A DNA stretch of 64,000 nt from positions 97,606,797-97,670,796 of the forward strand of contig OX465580.1 of the NCBI GenBank assembly GCA_950022655.1. Reading direction: 5' to 3'. The notes beneath the pieces are model-generated. The model ran no database searches, was not told the origin of the DNA, and saw only the letters and a program-made list of their open reading frames with translations. Positions 45,690-58,045 of the stretch are shown piece after piece (the first letter of the stretch is position 1; every line of letters starts with the position of its first letter). Position numbers and translations under genes: made by a program. This DNA comes from Alentia gelatinosa. Lineage: Eukaryota; Annelida; Polychaeta; Phyllodocida; Polynoidae.

Positions 45690-46050
45690 AGTAATAATAA
45701 TACAATGTAAATTGACAATAGAATTGATGTCAATTATGATAAGGATATATAGTTATGTAATACAATGGTATGAGTATATATGGTTATACATTGTATAAAG
45801 TATAATATAGCCCTACGAGAGTAAGACGAGGAGGAAAATAGGTTGTGAGTGGGTGGGACGAAAAAGGAGTACGTGTGGAGTGTATGGAGGGTCGAGCAGA
45901 AGTGAGGAGGATGCGTGGTACGCGGGTACGCAGGTCGGTGCGTGGGTGTTGTGAGAGCCACTAGAGGGCAGGAGGGGTGCACGCGGTGCACGAGAGAGGG
46001 GGACACCAGGGGGAGCAATGACCACCCCTGACCAAAGGCCATGAGTAACC
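45690..46050 (-). repeat. Dispersed repeat, copy 1 (partner 48715-49080)
   Basis: Both copies end GACCACCCCTGACCAAAGG, CCATG, and contain AGCCCTACGAG. Between lies G-rich sequence with GTGGGTG/ACGCGGGTACGC words, and an AT-rich half is on the left. Orientation is judged only from the sharp GC-rich edge. Confidence 0.7.
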
Positions 46051-46428
46051 AATGTAAATGCCAATTGGCCTATTTTAAATATCAAGACTAGATAAACAAA
46101 ACGTTGGACTTACTCATTTGGAATTAGAATAAATCGCAAGGAACCAGTTTTGACTGATAATTCACAATATCTAAAAATCACCAGGTGGCATCACCGTGAT
46201 CCGAGGATATGCCTTTAAAGGCATTTTTCTTGTTTCTTTATTAGCAGCGTTTATTGGTCAATAAACGCTGCTAATATAGTTTTCGGCGAAAAATATATAA
46301 TTTAGTGAAGCAATTAATAAAGTACAGGAGATGTGCATTCTCAATATGACCTGTTATTCCCAACAAGCGAAATCGAATATCCATAACTATTTGTAGATTA
46401 CATAAACTAACTAACCCATTGTTAATGC
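46051..46428. repeat. Two adjacent perfect palindromes
   Basis: ATGCCTTTAAAGGCAT (46209-46224) is a perfect palindrome. Then TTAGCAGCGTTTATTG and CAATAAACGCTGCTAA (46241-46274) form a 16-bp stem with a 2-base centre. The preceding GGTGGCATCACC links the site to the GATGCC repeat family. Confidence 0.65.
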
Positions 46429-47291
46429 TCACCACAGTTCCTTATTTTTCACATAATCCAAGAAAAAGTGTTGAATATCATCAACCTCATTACAGAATGA
46501 ACATTGATCAAAGCTGACAATTTTTCTCATATATAGATATCTATTTGTAGGAATTATACGATTTATCATCTTATACTGTAGTGATTGTAGCTTAGTGTCT
46601 CTGACCCACCTATAGATATTTTTGTAGATACTGGTCCATCTCATCAAAGGTAACACCAAGATCCTTTTCCCATTTGGTCTGAGCTGAAGGCTTTCAGTTT
46701 ATATGTTGGATAAATAGAGAATACATTTTCTTGTTTGATGAGGCCAGAATGTTGATTGACTTATCATTTTTATCATTTATGTACAGGCTCATAGGATCCA
46801 TATCAACTTCAGCAAACAGCAAGTGTTTAGACCATGGAATTGATGTATGACGTCTAGGAATGTACCTCATATACCAGACTTTGTCTTGAATTCACTTCCA
46901 TCACACTTCTATCACATATCCATGAATCTGTTGTTACCAAACAAAATTAAATCTATAACCCATTGGCGCCAGGTGATGCCTTAAGGCATCGCCGAGCGAG
47001 GCCGGTTGAGGCCTTAAGGCATCACCGAGTGTGACTGGATGATGCCTTAAGGCATCATTTTCTGAGACTTACAAAATCATGGTTTATGTGTATATGTGAT
47101 AACCTTGTGAATAGTTGCTCTATAATTATGAAATTTTCACAGAATTTTGGTATAACATTACCCTTACGATTGTATAATGCCGAATACTTTATTGGTAATA
47201 GGGGCTTTCTTAGAACATATGAATTTATTGTCCCAAAGATATTTGTGTTGCCTTTCTTCCTCAGAGATTGATGGACATAGAGGAATACCAA
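46429..47291 (-). pseudogene. 3' part of an L1/Tx1-like LINE ORF2
   Basis: On the minus strand, 46659-46429 reads LQYKMINRIIPTNRYLY then CSFCNEVDDIQHFFLDY, matching the C-terminal Cys/His zinc-binding region of L1/Tx1-type ORF2 proteins. Upstream pieces in shifted frames (KWEKDLGVTFDEMDQYL; SLYINDKNDKSINI; NSYVLRKPLLPIKY) extend the match to about 47291. Stops and shifts show decay. A GATGCC-family repeat (about 46957-47065) sits inside it. Confidence 0.7.
46957..47065. mobile_element. GATGCC palindromic repeat inserted in the LINE relic
   Basis: Begins AACCCATTGGCGCCAGGTG and ends GATGCCTTAAGGCATC. Contains GCCTTAAGGC palindromes three times at 30-40-bp steps. Confidence 0.6.
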
Positions 47292-48714
47292 ATAGAGAAT
47301 AGGTCTCTATAGAATAAGTCATTTTGCTGTGGCAGTTGACCTAAGTAATTGTTTTTGGCAAAATGAAATCATACATAGGTCCTGAACTATTACAATACCT
47401 GCAAAAGTAGTAAGTCCATGAGTGACGGGCATCAAATATCAATCCACGTATCCATTTCAACCTCGATGTACAATACATGGAATATAGATCCTTGAGATAT
47501 AAAGACAAATATTCGTATGTGCATGTAATATAAATGCAAAGCATTAGCATGTTTCTGTGTCTGGTAGGTAAGCCAAATATGATGGTTCTTTAGACTATTG
47601 AAATCCATTAGCTTTGATTTATATTTTGTTCTCGATTAGTAAATAAGTGAATGAGTAGCTACAGGTATTCGTATCAACACGTGGCACCTAATAATGTTAA
47701 GGCATTGTGACTACAAAGGATATCCATCCCGCCTTTTGCTTGTATCACACTTTTAATCTGTTATTGATCCGACATCATAATGTTACCGATCTGTTTTCTG
47801 TCTCTGTTTCAAGTTTGCTAAGTACTATATCTCTGACAGACACGGGATAACAGATTTTCACCATCACTAATGGCGATTAGTGTTAATGTGTGCAAAATAA
47901 TTACAATCGCCAAGCACAAGTATTTGTAGGAGGCCTTTGTGACATCCTGCTAGTGATCTTTCACTCTGTCGCTTCAAGCAGTTATAACCATCTTGAGTAT
48001 TCCGCTTATATGCAGTTTCAGAGTAATCCACTGATTAGTACACATTTCTGTTCTCTGTAAGAGTTCAGTTACAGTTTTTGTTGGTTTTGTTTTGTTTTTT
48101 TAAACGATCTTTCCTCTTATTTTTGTTTTCCAAATATTCCGTTGACAGCATTGAACAATGAGGATATCCCTAGGCATCAAGATAGATATGCAAATCTATG
48201 TTCAGGCATTTGCAACGAAAATTTAGTTTTAGTTTGGTCTTAACTTTAGTGCTTAAATTTAACAACGTAATTACAATTATTGGTTTTCTTGTTAGAAGAG
48301 TGCATGTCTAAAGTAAGCTTGCTCTCTTTTTCTTTAATTTTCTATACCTGCACATTGCAAATATTGCCCAAGCCACAATATGGAAAGCATTGAGATGACA
48401 CAAGTGTCTTTGAAATAATGGAGTGGACCTACCAACTGAGCACCATGCTGCTGAGTGACCTTCACCTCATAATGTACAGAGATGCTGGGCATCCCCAACC
48501 TCATCAATAATGCACGGGCACCTGGCACTGGCCTTGACACAGTGATTTGAGTGACCATCAAGACTTGCCAGTATGCATGAGCAACAAGAAGTGGACTTGG
48601 CCCAGTGACACACAGCAGTCACCCAGCACAGTGCTGGGTAGATGCTTGACCTTGAAAAGGGCAAGGACAGTGCATCACAGACATTACCCCATATTACTAT
48701 GAATATTAATAATA
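47292..48714. other. No gene seen
   Basis: AT-rich. An 83-codon minus-strand frame (48718-48467) begins hydrophobic and is Cys-rich, but has no homologue I recognise. Confidence 0.3.
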
Positions 48715-49080
48715 ACAATAATATGAAATAATTGACAGAGTTATGTTTGAGGTCAATTATATTATGAATATGATATAATATGTATAGTTATTATGAGTAA
48801 TTACATAAGTATGTAATATTGTAATAATATAAGAGCCCTACGAGTGAAAAGAGTAGTATAAGAGTGGTGAGGGTGGGTGGGTAGAAAATGTACGTCTGTA
48901 CGGTGCGAGTGCAGAGCAAAGTGTGAGGGGTAGGTGAGTGCGCTGGGTACGCACGTGGGTGAGAGGTGCGGAGAGAAAGCGATAGATGGCGCACGGGGGC
49001 GCTGGGTGTTGAAGTGTGTCACCAGGGGGGGGGGGGGGGGGGGCAATGACCACCCCTGACCAAAGGCCATGGGTTACCCA
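48715..49080 (-). repeat. Dispersed repeat, copy 2 (partner 45690-46050)
   Basis: Same order of blocks as copy 1. The CACCAGGGGG stretch has expanded here to a run of about 19 G. Confidence 0.7.
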
Positions 49081-52000
49081 TTATTCGAGTGACTGCTGGT
49101 ACCTCTGTCTCCCCTCTGTTCCAACAGAGGGGTCACTATGGTTTCTGATCCTAACCAAGTACTTTTGCTCTGTTTAGAAAGCAGAAACACCTATTAAGGT
49201 ATATTAACATATTATAAAATTGATGGTAAAGTCGAGCTCTATGGACATTTTCAATATACAAACAAAAGAAAATAGGAACATGGGAAAGTGGCTTCAGAAG
49301 TACGAAGTGACACTCTCCAAGCATAGGTCCGAGTAGTATGAAAGATTTGACCAGAGAGCGACAAACAACTGCAGCTTGTCGGTCTAGGCAGCCGCGGATT
49401 GCACCTCACCCGAGCAACGCATAGGATGGTACCCCCATGCAAACAGTGTCATTTGCAGGAACCCTTATAGGACCACACAGTCTTTTTTTTGTTTTTTTTA
49501 CAAAACACACTTGGAGTGCATGGAAAACACAAAGAAAAAATATAAGACACATTTTAAGCACGCAATGGTGGACAGATATAAGCTGTAGGGTTGGATTTTT
49601 AAAATTGGGCAAATGTCTGCCCACCCCCCAATCTTGGGCAGAGGTGGGGGCTCATTTACTCCCCACCCTCGTGTCAGCCACACACAACCCACCAAACTCA
49701 CTCACACGCCACCTACCATATACTACTACATACATCTCACCGTCTGCCACACCAACTCATAAGCGCACCACTCTCATCTTCAACCCCTATTTTACAAGTC
49801 AATTTTAACGTTGGAAGTGAACATTCATTTATAACAGGAAAGTACAGAATATTTTGAACTTTGTCAATGCATTTTCTTTGAAATACTAGTTGTTCCAAAA
49901 ATTACACAGTCTCAACATTGTTATGAATAAATAGAACTCAAATTTTCTTTCAACTGAATGCAGAAGTAAAACTCATCAGTAAATAGAAGTTATGTTGAAA
50001 AATCTTGATTGAATTCTGCTTAATGTTTTCCCTTGTCTTACCCTAACCACCCCGCCCCCAATCACATGTGGTCACCAGGATAGGGTGGGAACACCCACTG
50101 AGTGTGACCAACCGAAAATAAGCTGATGCCATCCGCCCCAACAGGGCCTCAAGAGCTGTCCCTCTCTCTATCTATACTTGATGACCAGAGTTTACGTGGT
50201 GTTGCAAGCGTTTGCTCTGATGGCCAGTGTAGTGGCGAGTTAACGATCAGGCAAAATGCAGATGCTTAAAGACGCAGCCCGACGATGCCAGGTAAAATGA
50301 TTGGTGCCGGTGACATCAGCAACTAAGAATCAGCCATACAGTCAGTCATCAAGGCTAGCCACATGGCTGCCCTTTCTCTGCCTGGTTCGATACCCCCCCC
50401 CCCCCCCAACCACCTTTAATGGCGCCGAACTCATTGACTGGGGAAGAGAGGAAAGGGGCTGTTCCACTTGGCCGAGTTCTCAGCAGAAATATGATTCTGA
50501 CAGTGTCTGAATACTTATTCCGGTATCATCGGTGTGATGGAATAGCACCCAACATACTTATCGGGGGGCATCGGGCATCATCGGGAACGTGATTCCATCT
50601 ATCAGAACCACGCCTATCCTAGTACATCCGTTCTCCGCTAGGTACTTCAACTATTGGTGTCCTCTGGTGTACGATTGCAACAACTATGACCTTGACCCCT
50701 GGAATGTTTACTCCAAGTAGTTATTCGGAGGTAGGTGTGTTTTAGGAGAGAAGGAAGGTTGTGTATCATGATTATTTTGAAAAGAAATAGGATTCTAACT
50801 GTAATCATGATATATATGACAGTCTACAAGGCTGGAACTGTGTAACTAGTCTGGAGATGTGATCGGGTGAGGTCAGAGATTTCTAACATTTTCGGTTACA
50901 AAAATCAACAAAAGATTTTTTGTCAATCACTCTTGATCGGCACTCGGTCGGAGTCTTGCTCCATTGGTCTCCATTAACGCGATAGGAGGTGCACAGATTG
51001 GCCTGATCCGTCATGTTAGATTTGTAATGGAGGGTGGACGACAGCTTGTCATATATCAGCTGAATGATACGATTAATGGATTATTGAAGGTAAATAAAGA
51101 TAAAAGTTGATGTTATGAAGGTGTACGGCACACTCTGGTGCTAAATTTCCGCCCATACTACTGAAAGTGTCCGTATTGCAGGTGTCCCCTTGCAGGCTTG
51201 CAGATCGCGGGTATCGCCCCTTCCTGTTGACCGAGTCTATTGAGGTATAGGCTGGGAAACAATCAATACTGGAGCCATACTCGCCACAAAACTACCGACC
51301 ATATCTGAATTTTCTAGTGCCATCACAGGCTATTCTTCCCTGTATTAATTAGGAGGGTCAAGAACGGGGGAATCGACACTGATTGGGGTGGTGGTAGGGC
51401 GACCAATGAAAGAATGAGTCAAGAACCATTCGAAGATCAGTGGAGATCAGGTGCCGATGATGTGGAAATCGGGTGCCGACGATCGCGGCTGTAGCTCCAC
51501 TGCAGCTTCATTACTGGAGATTGAGCACCAATCGACCAGCGACCCCATGATCACCTCTCAGTCTCCACCCAGTTGCCACAAGGTTGGATGCAGTGGAACC
51601 TTAACCACACTACCTACACGTTAGACAATTTGCCTGTATCCATTTGCTGACGTGTGCCTCCCAATAAAAGTGTCACCCACCTCCTACTTTTTCTTAGAAA
51701 TCATTAAGTGTATAGATTTAAAGGAAGTAGGTCATGGGTCCAAAATTTGGTCGGCAATGTTGACTAAAACATACAAGTTGGCAGTTGGCAATCCTCAGTA
51801 GTTTTATTCAGAGCAATATACCCATCGCCAATAGTATGATTGCTTACGATTTTACATGTAATGGGAGAAACTAAGTCATTCAAGTACAAACTTGCAAGGA
51901 AGGAAGGTATAAGACACTTATGAGAACTAATGAAAAACCTTTAAGATAAGACAATGGGTCTGTGCAGAGTATGTGGGCTTAGTGCATGCAGATTCTCAAA

Positions 52001-53235
52001 TCATTTACTGCATAGAAGTTCTGCAACTGAGCGATCGCCCATTTCCTGAACGTGTAGGAACTCCATAGGAACAGAACTTGATTAACCTGTGTATCTGAGC
52101 TTATACATAACTGAACCCCTTTTGAATATCCCAGTTTTTGGCCAGATTTTGCCATGGACATCGGTGATCGATCTTATATGGGACTTTCAATCAAATACGC
52201 TGAGACACTCAATGCAGATAAATGCAAAAATTGGCACCACCAACCGACCGAAAAGGCAGCCGATAATATCTAACCAGGTTGGCATTTTAGATTAGGGAAA
52301 TCGCTCATGGCTCCAAATATAGGCTGGAAGGCCAGAAGTTCATGACTGAGTACCGATTATCAAGGTATGGACTCTGTTTGGGGTCCGCCACTACCTGTAA
52401 ACCCATTAAGGTGGCCTCCTTCTGACCCAAGGTATGACCTAACAAAGGCTTGGCCTCCAGTTGCCTGGCCTTGATGCATATTAGCCCTGTTATAGGGTGG
52501 AGTCCCTGCCGTTCCCCAGAGACTTTGCTTGCGGCACAGCGGGTGACCCCGGTCGTTCCTCATTGACATTTACGGCTTGGGGTGGTGTCATTCGCTGTCC
52601 CTGCCGCAAACTACCAAGTATAAATCATTACTGCGGCGCCTGGGAAATGATCCTAGGTTAGCAGGGAAAGACAACATTTTAAGGTTTTCTTAGTTTATGT
52701 GATTTCTGCCTTATTAACAAGTCTTTCACAGTCTAACATAGATATGGTGTCTTATAAAAGAGAGTTAAATAGTTGGAGCAAGATTGGAACAATATGCGTG
52801 AAACGTCTGTCATTGTAATCTTTATATATGAATCGGAACCTGAATCTTTATGAATGTTAAGTTCCTACAGTATAAGTTAGAGTGGCTAACCTTTCTTATC
52901 TTGATAAAAAGGGTATTATACTCGAGGAGCAATACAACACCCATGATCTCTTTATAGGATACGTCGCAGTACTACCTATGATGCATACTGCTTTCGAGTT
53001 TGTTGGTGCTTCAGAGTGGCTGAGGGAAGGGAGGCAAGTTTTGAAATGCGCATGACCACATGACCAATGGGTGCACAATACTGGGCAGACCCACGTGAGA
53101 TGGCATCCTTAGTTACTAGGTCTCTTCTGTCTAGTATTGAGTCAGTTTTACTGCATAAAATAACAAACCAATGTAAGAGTAATTACAAATTATGAAATAT
53201 TATATCACAAGCTATTAAAGCTAATATACAGCAGT
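49081..53235. other. No gene seen; scattered repeat fragments
   Basis: 49610-49800 is C-rich and may be a distant opposite-strand relative of the 45690/48715 family. 50200-50232 is an end fragment of the 33083 element. 52159-52310 resembles 22566-22850. No domain-bearing frame. Confidence 0.4.
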
Positions 53236-53239
53236 CCCG

Positions 53240-53345
53240 ATTCGCATTAGCCATGGGGGTGGGGGTTATGCCGGATATACCGGATTTTTTTACACTCAAA
53301 AGTTTTTCCTAGCAACACCCCGACAGCCAAGTCGACCTACGATAT
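53240..53345. repeat. Dispersed repeat, partner at 27285-27410
   Basis: See the partner. GCATTAGCCATGGGGG at the left and ACAGCCAAGTCGACC at the right define the match. Confidence 0.5.
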
Positions 53346-53870
53346 TTTTAGCATGGCCAACGAGAATATTCCCACTGCCAGCCAATCAGCGACCGGCTCA
53401 GACTCCACCAGACCCTTGCTAGACTGCCCTGTGCGCTTCAAGCAGTCATAAAAAAGACTAATCCCATTTGATCGTATTGTACAAAAAATCTCATGTAACG
53501 ATATATGACCCCTAGGACACTCATACAATCTTATATGATAGTTCAAAATTGATATAACAGAACCCAGGATTGCTGCTGGTAGTGCACTTGTCACGGTGCG
53601 CAGCCAACGCAGTGCACTTCCAGATTAGAATGACTCCTCGGTTTGTCCTATCAGGCCAATGGATGTCGGCTAATGGATCTAACCGGAACAAAAGGTCATT
53701 AGAACCAGAACCCTTAATGTGTGTGTGTCTCTACAGGAAGGGGGATAGACATTAATGCCAGCCACTGCTTCAGCATACTCTGAGTTACTGTGGAATACCA
53801 CACCAACCATCTGCGGACCATTTATCAATTGTCAGACCATATCTCCTTGAACTATATATCTATAGTACAA

Positions 53871-54449
53871 CCCGGCATTGACACTAGACGATACTTGAAT
53901 TGATCAGAACCGTAAAATCGTCAGGTCGGTTAGATTACGAAATCTGGCACCACCTCGATGACGACTATTTCAAAGTGGCTTGAATCAATCTTGACACCTG
54001 ATGATTTTCGATGATCACGACCTATTATTTAACCCTTTTTCACCTGCGATGTTCTAGTGGGAAATGAGACATTTTGTCGTATTTTCGGCAGTGTTAACCC
54101 CAATGCCCATCTACCGATTTCGGAATATTCATGTACCTTTGTCGGCGAAAACGGACGGTAATTTGTCTCAGGCGAGGCATCCTAATGGAGTCGGCCGTAG
54201 TCGGTAGATGTAGGACAGCTAGGCAAGGGTGAGCCACCGATTAGTAGACTGATTTGCTTAGGAATAATACCCACCAACCCCTCTCCTCCATGTCCACCGG
54301 TCGAGCAAAGGGTTACGTAATTTGCCTGCGACAAGTTCACTGACTCCTATACGATTTGCGAGCTAATCGTTCAATCCTTAATCGGTAGATGAGCATTGGG
54401 CTTTAACCTTCAATGATCGTCGGATATAATCGCTTAGTGCAAAGGCCGG
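53871..54449. mobile_element. Miniature element of the GGCGTTTACACTAGACGA family, interrupted
   Basis: The left end CCCGGCATTGACACTAGACG and right end CGCTTAGTGCAAAGGCCGG are diverged inverses, related to the 4672 and 12858 ends. A TTAA-type element occupies 54098-54400. Confidence 0.55.
54098..54400 (+). mobile_element. TTAA-type miniature element (303 bp)
   Basis: Ends CCCAATGCCCATCTACCGAT and ATCGGTAGATGAGCATTGGG are inverses with one mismatch. TTAA lies directly left (54094-54097) and two bases beyond the right end. The interior holds TTTGTCGGCGAAAAC and TAGCTGTCCTACATC-type words shared with 57341-57739 and, inverted, with 880-1575. piggyBac-like by target site. Confidence 0.75.
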
Positions 54450-55372
54450 CTTGGATGGAGAGTAGGAACTAATATGTTTCTTTAAATGTGAAATTCTGTA
54501 ATTCTCCTAATACATCATACAGTGTGTCTCTCCCGTGTCTCTCCCGTGTTGATATGCTTCATGATTGATGTTATATATTTCCAATTATAAGATATTCTTG
54601 GAATATGTTAGTTCTCAATGATGAAGAGAATGCCGAATATTTCCAACTTAGAATTAAACCAAAACTTACAGACATGCATGGCTGATATAGTTCTAGTCGG
54701 ATATTGGGAACATCGTCCTACTATGTTTATACCTGTATTTAATGACTGATTGTAGGACGTTAGGCCCCACCACCCATAATTGGGGACGTTACGGCACAGC
54801 CAAGATAGATGGTGAGAAAGCCACAGTAGCGCCTCGGCCGCACCGCGTTGCCGCGGCCATACTTGCTGTGCTGGTACGGAGAAATAGAATGATTGGACAT
54901 TAGGGCCCACCTGTTTTTACAGAATTGTTCAAAAACTCATCTATCATCAATTGGTTAAATATGTTCTTTTAGAAATGCCTGTTTTGCACTTTCTGTGTGT
55001 CCATTCATTATAGGCATTAACGATTTGACATGTATGGATATTACATGCATTAAAGATTTGAGATGTATGGATATTTCATGATGTTTCATGATGTATGTCG
55101 ATCTTATGATAGGTGGGCCCCATGTTGGCTTTAGGTAGGCCCTAAAGCCCCGATGAGTGCGCCCTAACTTCCCGACTTTCAGGTGATGGGCCCTAATGTA
55201 TACATACCTAATGATTCAATGACTACCTCAGTAGAACAATCAGCCATAGAATAACCTTGATAAAATTATGGTGTGATATATCATAGTCGAAATGTTGGTT
55301 CCTGAATAAACGCCATAGAATCAACTTAACTGCCTCTTGGTTGTACTGTAGACCTATCCACTCAACTTTTAT
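54450..55372. other. No gene seen
   Basis: AT-rich; a GGGCCCTAATG phrase recurs in both orientations around 54900 and 55190 without clear structure. Confidence 0.35.
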
Positions 55373-56924
55373 CACTGCACGAAACTAACCACTTTATTCC
55401 TATATACGCCATCGTGGAAGTGCATGTATCGGCTGTAAATTGACTTGTTTTCATATATATGCGCCCATATTTCACGCCAGCATATGAGGCGTATACAAGA
55501 CTGTTTCCTCTTGTAGACAGACGTGTCTTGGATGTATTTCACACTAGGCATATACAAGAGGAAATGTCCTCTGCGCAACATGAATACGCCGGTTGTATAC
55601 ATGTTATATGGCGTATATAACATAAAAAATCAAAAAAAATCACAACCCACCCCGCCCCTGCCGCCTCACTCGTGGGTGTTTGTAGAGGGTCGCACCAACC
55701 CTGAAACCCCCGCCTACTCCCTGCCTACCTCCTGCCTGTCCCCCGCCTAACCCAAGCCTATCCCCCCCCGCCTATCCCCCTCCTATCCCCATCCTATCCC
55801 CTGCCTCTCCCCCGCCTATCCCCCGCCTATCCCCCGCCTATATCCTGCCTATTCCCCGCCTATGCCCCGCATATGCCCCGCCTATCCCCTGCCTATGCCC
55901 CGCTTATCCCCCGCCTATGCCCCCCAGTGTGCGCGGACGGATTAACCCGAGTCCTCTGCCTACACACTTTACCAGGGTATTGTCTATGGGTCGGCAGGTA
56001 CTCTCTGTGCTACTGAAGTCCTCCTCCCGACTCCTCTCCCCCCCCCCCCCCCCCGCTTGTTAGAAGTAGTGTGAATGTGGCTGCCTCCCTGACAGCCACC
56101 CTCACAGCCGCCATTACAGCCGTCCTCACAGCCGCGCTCGTAAGTGCCTCCCTGTGCGCCACCAACACATCTGCTGCTGATGCTACTTTGACACCCGCCA
56201 CTTTGACACCCGCCGCTTTGACTCTGGGTGATCCATCCACACACAAGTTCTGATGGTAGAGGTTTTGGTGTGGGTTAAGCGGGGGTTATGCAGGAGTTAA
56301 GCTGGGGTTAGGTGGGGGTTAGGCGGTCAATGTCTATAGTCTCAACTTATTAAGGGCTTATCAAGGCCTACATCCATCAATGAACATAAAATTTTCACAG
56401 AATATAGTTCTAATGTGGTATTAAGTATTTCTAGCGAGAAAACAAATAAATGTCAAGGATGATGTATTATACCACGTGATTATACCCCAAATTATGGGTT
56501 CAGGTACTGTCCCCTAGCAATATACACTGACACCTGCAACCGTACTCACAGGGGTAGCACGGCTGCATGCACCCGTCCTTAAAGAATTAATGAAGAGATA
56601 ATAAATAGGGTTTTAGAACAATTTCATAATAAAAATTGATTATAAAATATTGGATTTTCCATATACCAAAGACTTAATGTCTAATGGCAAATGAGATATA
56701 CTATAGTGGTGTCCCCAAGTGGAAGAGATCGGAACTATTAGATAGTGGTGTAAATACAACAGAATCAGGCGTATATATGACATATATGACTGCAACATGG
56801 ACGCTTATATACGCCTAGAGGTGAGGCGTATACACAATGGAAAATAGGTCAACCTTGTATATGCAAAAGCATACCTATATACACCGTTTGCATACATATG
56901 TAAAGTGGTTAGTTTCGCGCAGTG
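55373..56924. mobile_element. 1.55-kb DNA transposon with 24-bp inverted ends
   Basis: Ends CACTGCACGAAACTAACCAC (55373) and GTGGTTAGTTTCGCGCAGTG (to 56924) pair with one mismatch over 24 bp. TAT flanks both sides. Subterminal GGCGTATA/TATACGCC words occur about eight times, clustered at 55400-55620 and 56765-56840. The interior carries a C-rich minisatellite (CCCCCGCCTAT units, 55722-55926). No transposase is seen, so it is non-autonomous. Confidence 0.75.
55722..55926 (+). repeat. CCCCCGCCTAT minisatellite
   Basis: About 17 imperfect units of 11-12 bp, strongly C/T-biased on the plus strand. A related opposite-strand phrase (GGGGGTTAGG) appears at 56275-56330. Confidence 0.85.
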
Positions 56925-57340
56925 TATCATACATTTCATGAAGCATATGAGAAGCCTGATTAGCTTGCACTTGTGCTTTAACCAATGCGTGTTACCCCTT
57001 CCAGAACTTTGCCTGAGATGCCCTCCATGGACATGTTCTTTTGTCATTGATAATTTGCGGTCCAATGTTCCGGAATCGGTACAGACAAATTAAGGAACCT
57101 GTTCCTTCCCGTTGTTGGTGACAATGGAGTTTAAGAAATACATGTACCCCCATGGTGCCTACTGATCATATCCCAAAACTAGTTGCTGGGTGAGTACAAA
57201 TGGCCCTGCCACCCACAGACTGATCTCCGATCACCGATTTAGCCCTTTTTGTAGACGAAGACGAAGTACTTGTTCCTTTATCTCTGACTCCAATACAATA
57301 TCGAGAGTCAGTCATCCAGTGTGGGCAGAAATTGCTTAAG

Positions 57341-57739
57341 CCCAATACACATATACCGACTTCGGAACATTGAAGTACCTTTGTCAGGGACAAAGGAATG
57401 GTAATTTGTCTCAGGTGAGGCATCCTAACGAGGTCGGCCCTAATCGGAAGATGTAGGACAGCTAGGCAAGGGTCAGACAACGATTAGTGAACCCCCTCTT
57501 TAAGATGTTCTTTTGTCGCTGATGAGTTGTTGTTCAATGTTCCTAAATCGCTTGCCAAAAGTTTATCCACATGTTGATAAATCCAGTCGCCGATGATGGA
57601 AGAACTTTTGGTAAATGGCTCCTGATGGGATAGCCGACATGGGCCAAGGGGTTACGTAATTCACCTGCGACAAGTTCACCAGCTCCTATATAATTTTTGA
57701 ACTAATCGTTCAACCCTGAATCGATAGATGTGTATTGGG
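57341..57739 (+). mobile_element. TTAA-type miniature element, second direct copy
   Basis: Starts CCCAATACACATATACCGAC one base after TTAA (57336-57339) and ends ATCGATAGATGTGTATTGGG. Shares the interior of 54098-54400, with about 95 bp extra in the middle (57500-57640). Confidence 0.7.
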
Positions 57740-57779
57740 TATTGTACCAATTGGAGTGTCAGAGTGGTAAATCACAAAA

Positions 57780-58045
57780 AACCAGACACAGTAAGTTTTT
57801 GTAGATGGTGTTATTATTAAAACCAAGGTGTACAATGGTTGTTACATACGGGGTATCAAAAAGTTTTCACGACGTTTCGCATGGTGTTGAACCAGCTTCT
57901 TCAGGTGATTGTACCAATTCCCAGTAATGACCACCAACCCCATCCATGAATACTGCTGTGATGGTCGACACCCTGCACAACGTTGTCTGTTAGCCGTTAA
58001 TACTAGCTTACGATTAAGGGAGTTATTCAGTGGGAACAAAATCAT
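57780..58045 (-). mobile_element. Penelope-like element fragment (tentative)
   Basis: The minus strand at about 57906-57868 reads CTGAAGAAGCTGG ... GCGAAACGTCGTG. This is the CTGANGA / GAAAC pair of a minimal hammerhead-like motif common at Penelope-like retroelement ends. Stem II would be GCTGGT/ACCATGC with one bulge. Upstream minus-strand frame 58045-57842 shows no RT or GIY-YIG motif. Confidence 0.4.

Noticed and set aside
48467..48718. Minus-strand 83-residue ORF with signal-peptide-like start and many Cys
   Set aside because: No recognisable family, no promoter or splice support; hydrophobic starts are common in AT-rich chance frames.
56071..56253. Ala/Thr-rich plus-strand ORF
   Set aside because: Made of GCC/ACA repeats in the interior of a non-coding transposon; both strands are open and low in complexity.
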